This document shows, one piece after another, positions 59,041 through 59,250 of a stretch of DNA of 59,250 nt. Below the pieces are notes generated by a model. It saw only the letters and a program-made list of their open reading frames with translations. It made no database searches and was not told where the DNA came from. The stretch lies in assembly GCF_030604785.1 (NCBI RefSeq), contig NZ_JAUVVF010000017.1, forward strand, positions 1-59,250. Reading direction: 5' to 3'. The translations under genes were made by a program, and so were the position numbers. This stretch comes from Paracoccus sp. (in: a-proteobacteria) (GTDB lineage Bacteria; Pseudomonadota; Alphaproteobacteria; Rhodobacterales; Rhodobacteraceae). Every line of letters starts with the position of its first letter. Position 1 is the first letter of the stretch.

Positions 59041-59250
59041 TGCGCTGCGGGCACGAGACGAGCCGACAGCAATCGTTTCTCGAGCGCGTCAAGGCAGGCG
59101 AGACCGAAATCCGCTGCGACGAGTGCCTTGAGGCCCGCCTTCAGGCCGAGGCCGAGGCACGCGGGTGGGGTGTCGTCAGCTCTGATCCCGCCGGCGACAA
59201 CAATTATCTGCTCTACCAGCATGGCTGCGGGCATGAGCAGCGTGTTGCGA
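59041..59250 (+). CDS. CGH-type zinc-ribbon repeat protein, partial
   Basis: From about 59041 to the right edge the plus strand reads [20 protein letters not shown], then [20 protein letters not shown] and [22 protein letters not shown] and CDEC form a zinc ribbon, and the second CGHE begins another unit about 57 residues later, so the protein probably has tandem repeats. It continues beyond the window. The true start is not visible because dnaE2 homology on the other strand occupies the sequence immediately to the left; the gene may itself be truncated at the junction. Such ribbons suit DNA or RNA binding. I cannot name a function. Confidence 0.5.

Noticed and set aside
57412..59087. CTCGAG hexamers near both ends of the dnaE2 piece (57413-57418 and 59082-59087) as joined cloning or recombination sites
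   Set aside because: The second copy lies about 40 bases past the homology edge, and a six-base GC-balanced word is common at this composition; no evidence beyond coincidence.

Overview
This window looks like a chromosomal segment from a GC-rich alphaproteobacterium of the Rhodobacterales, most likely Paracoccus or a close relative. The evidence is the composition, the long PstC and PstA forms, the DhaK fused to a sugar-binding regulator, and the dense run of ABC uptake operons each with its own regulator. The genus call is inference. I saw no rRNA, tRNA, CRISPR array or intact insertion sequence.

Layout. 1-1.6 kb: the tail of an ETF:ubiquinone oxidoreductase and a glutathione-independent formaldehyde dehydrogenase. 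1.8-8.0 kb: a phosphate regulon (Pho box, pstS-pstC-pstA-pstB-phoU-phoB, with no phoR in view). 8.0-12.2 kb: a TMADH-type demethylase, a divergent TetR regulator, and an unusual ATP-grasp protein with a C-terminal acylphosphatase domain. 12.2-21.1 kb: a minus-strand catabolic operon made of a sugar ABC importer, an SDR dehydrogenase, DhaK, two DhaL proteins, and a SorC-type regulator fused to a second DhaK. This probably takes up a small polyol or ketose such as a tetritol and phosphorylates the derived ketose. 21.3-26 kb: two AraC-type regulators, a copper amine oxidase with a clear AraC-type operator, and a small membrane protein. 26-34 kb: a LysR regulator divergent from a Dpp-type peptide importer that carries a CocE/NonD hydrolase. 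34-38.7 kb: a HAD protein, an AbrB-family membrane protein, a zinc-ribbon membrane protein, a ruined VapBC toxin-antitoxin pair, and a DMT exporter with its AraC regulator. 38.8-47.7 kb: a maltose/maltodextrin regulon (LacI repressor, MalK, alpha-glucosidase, MalE, MalF, MalG, LamB) whose transporter proteins resemble the enterobacterial system. 47.8-55.8 kb: the potassium operon, with two tiny membrane-protein genes followed by kdpABCDE. 55.9-59.25 kb: a scarred region with an aldo/keto reductase lacking its N-terminus, a frameshifted fragment resembling a PD-(D/E)XK (DUF4420-type) defence protein, an internal dnaE2 fragment, and the start of a CGH-type zinc-ribbon protein.

How it fits together. 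Phosphate, potassium, maltodextrin, peptides and polyols each have an import module with a dedicated regulator. For several, the probable operator is visible: Pho box at pst, tandem 21-bp-spaced repeats at the amine oxidase, a 14-bp palindrome at the mal divergence, an interrupted dyad at the LysR divergence, and 11-bp-phased repeats at kdp. Three binding-protein genes (pstS, the polyol-binding gene, malE) are each followed by a strong intercistronic hairpin. The most unusual items are the ATP-grasp/acylphosphatase fusion, the regulator-kinase fusion with duplicated DhaK/DhaL, the tandem kdp micro-genes, and the recombination mosaic at the right end.
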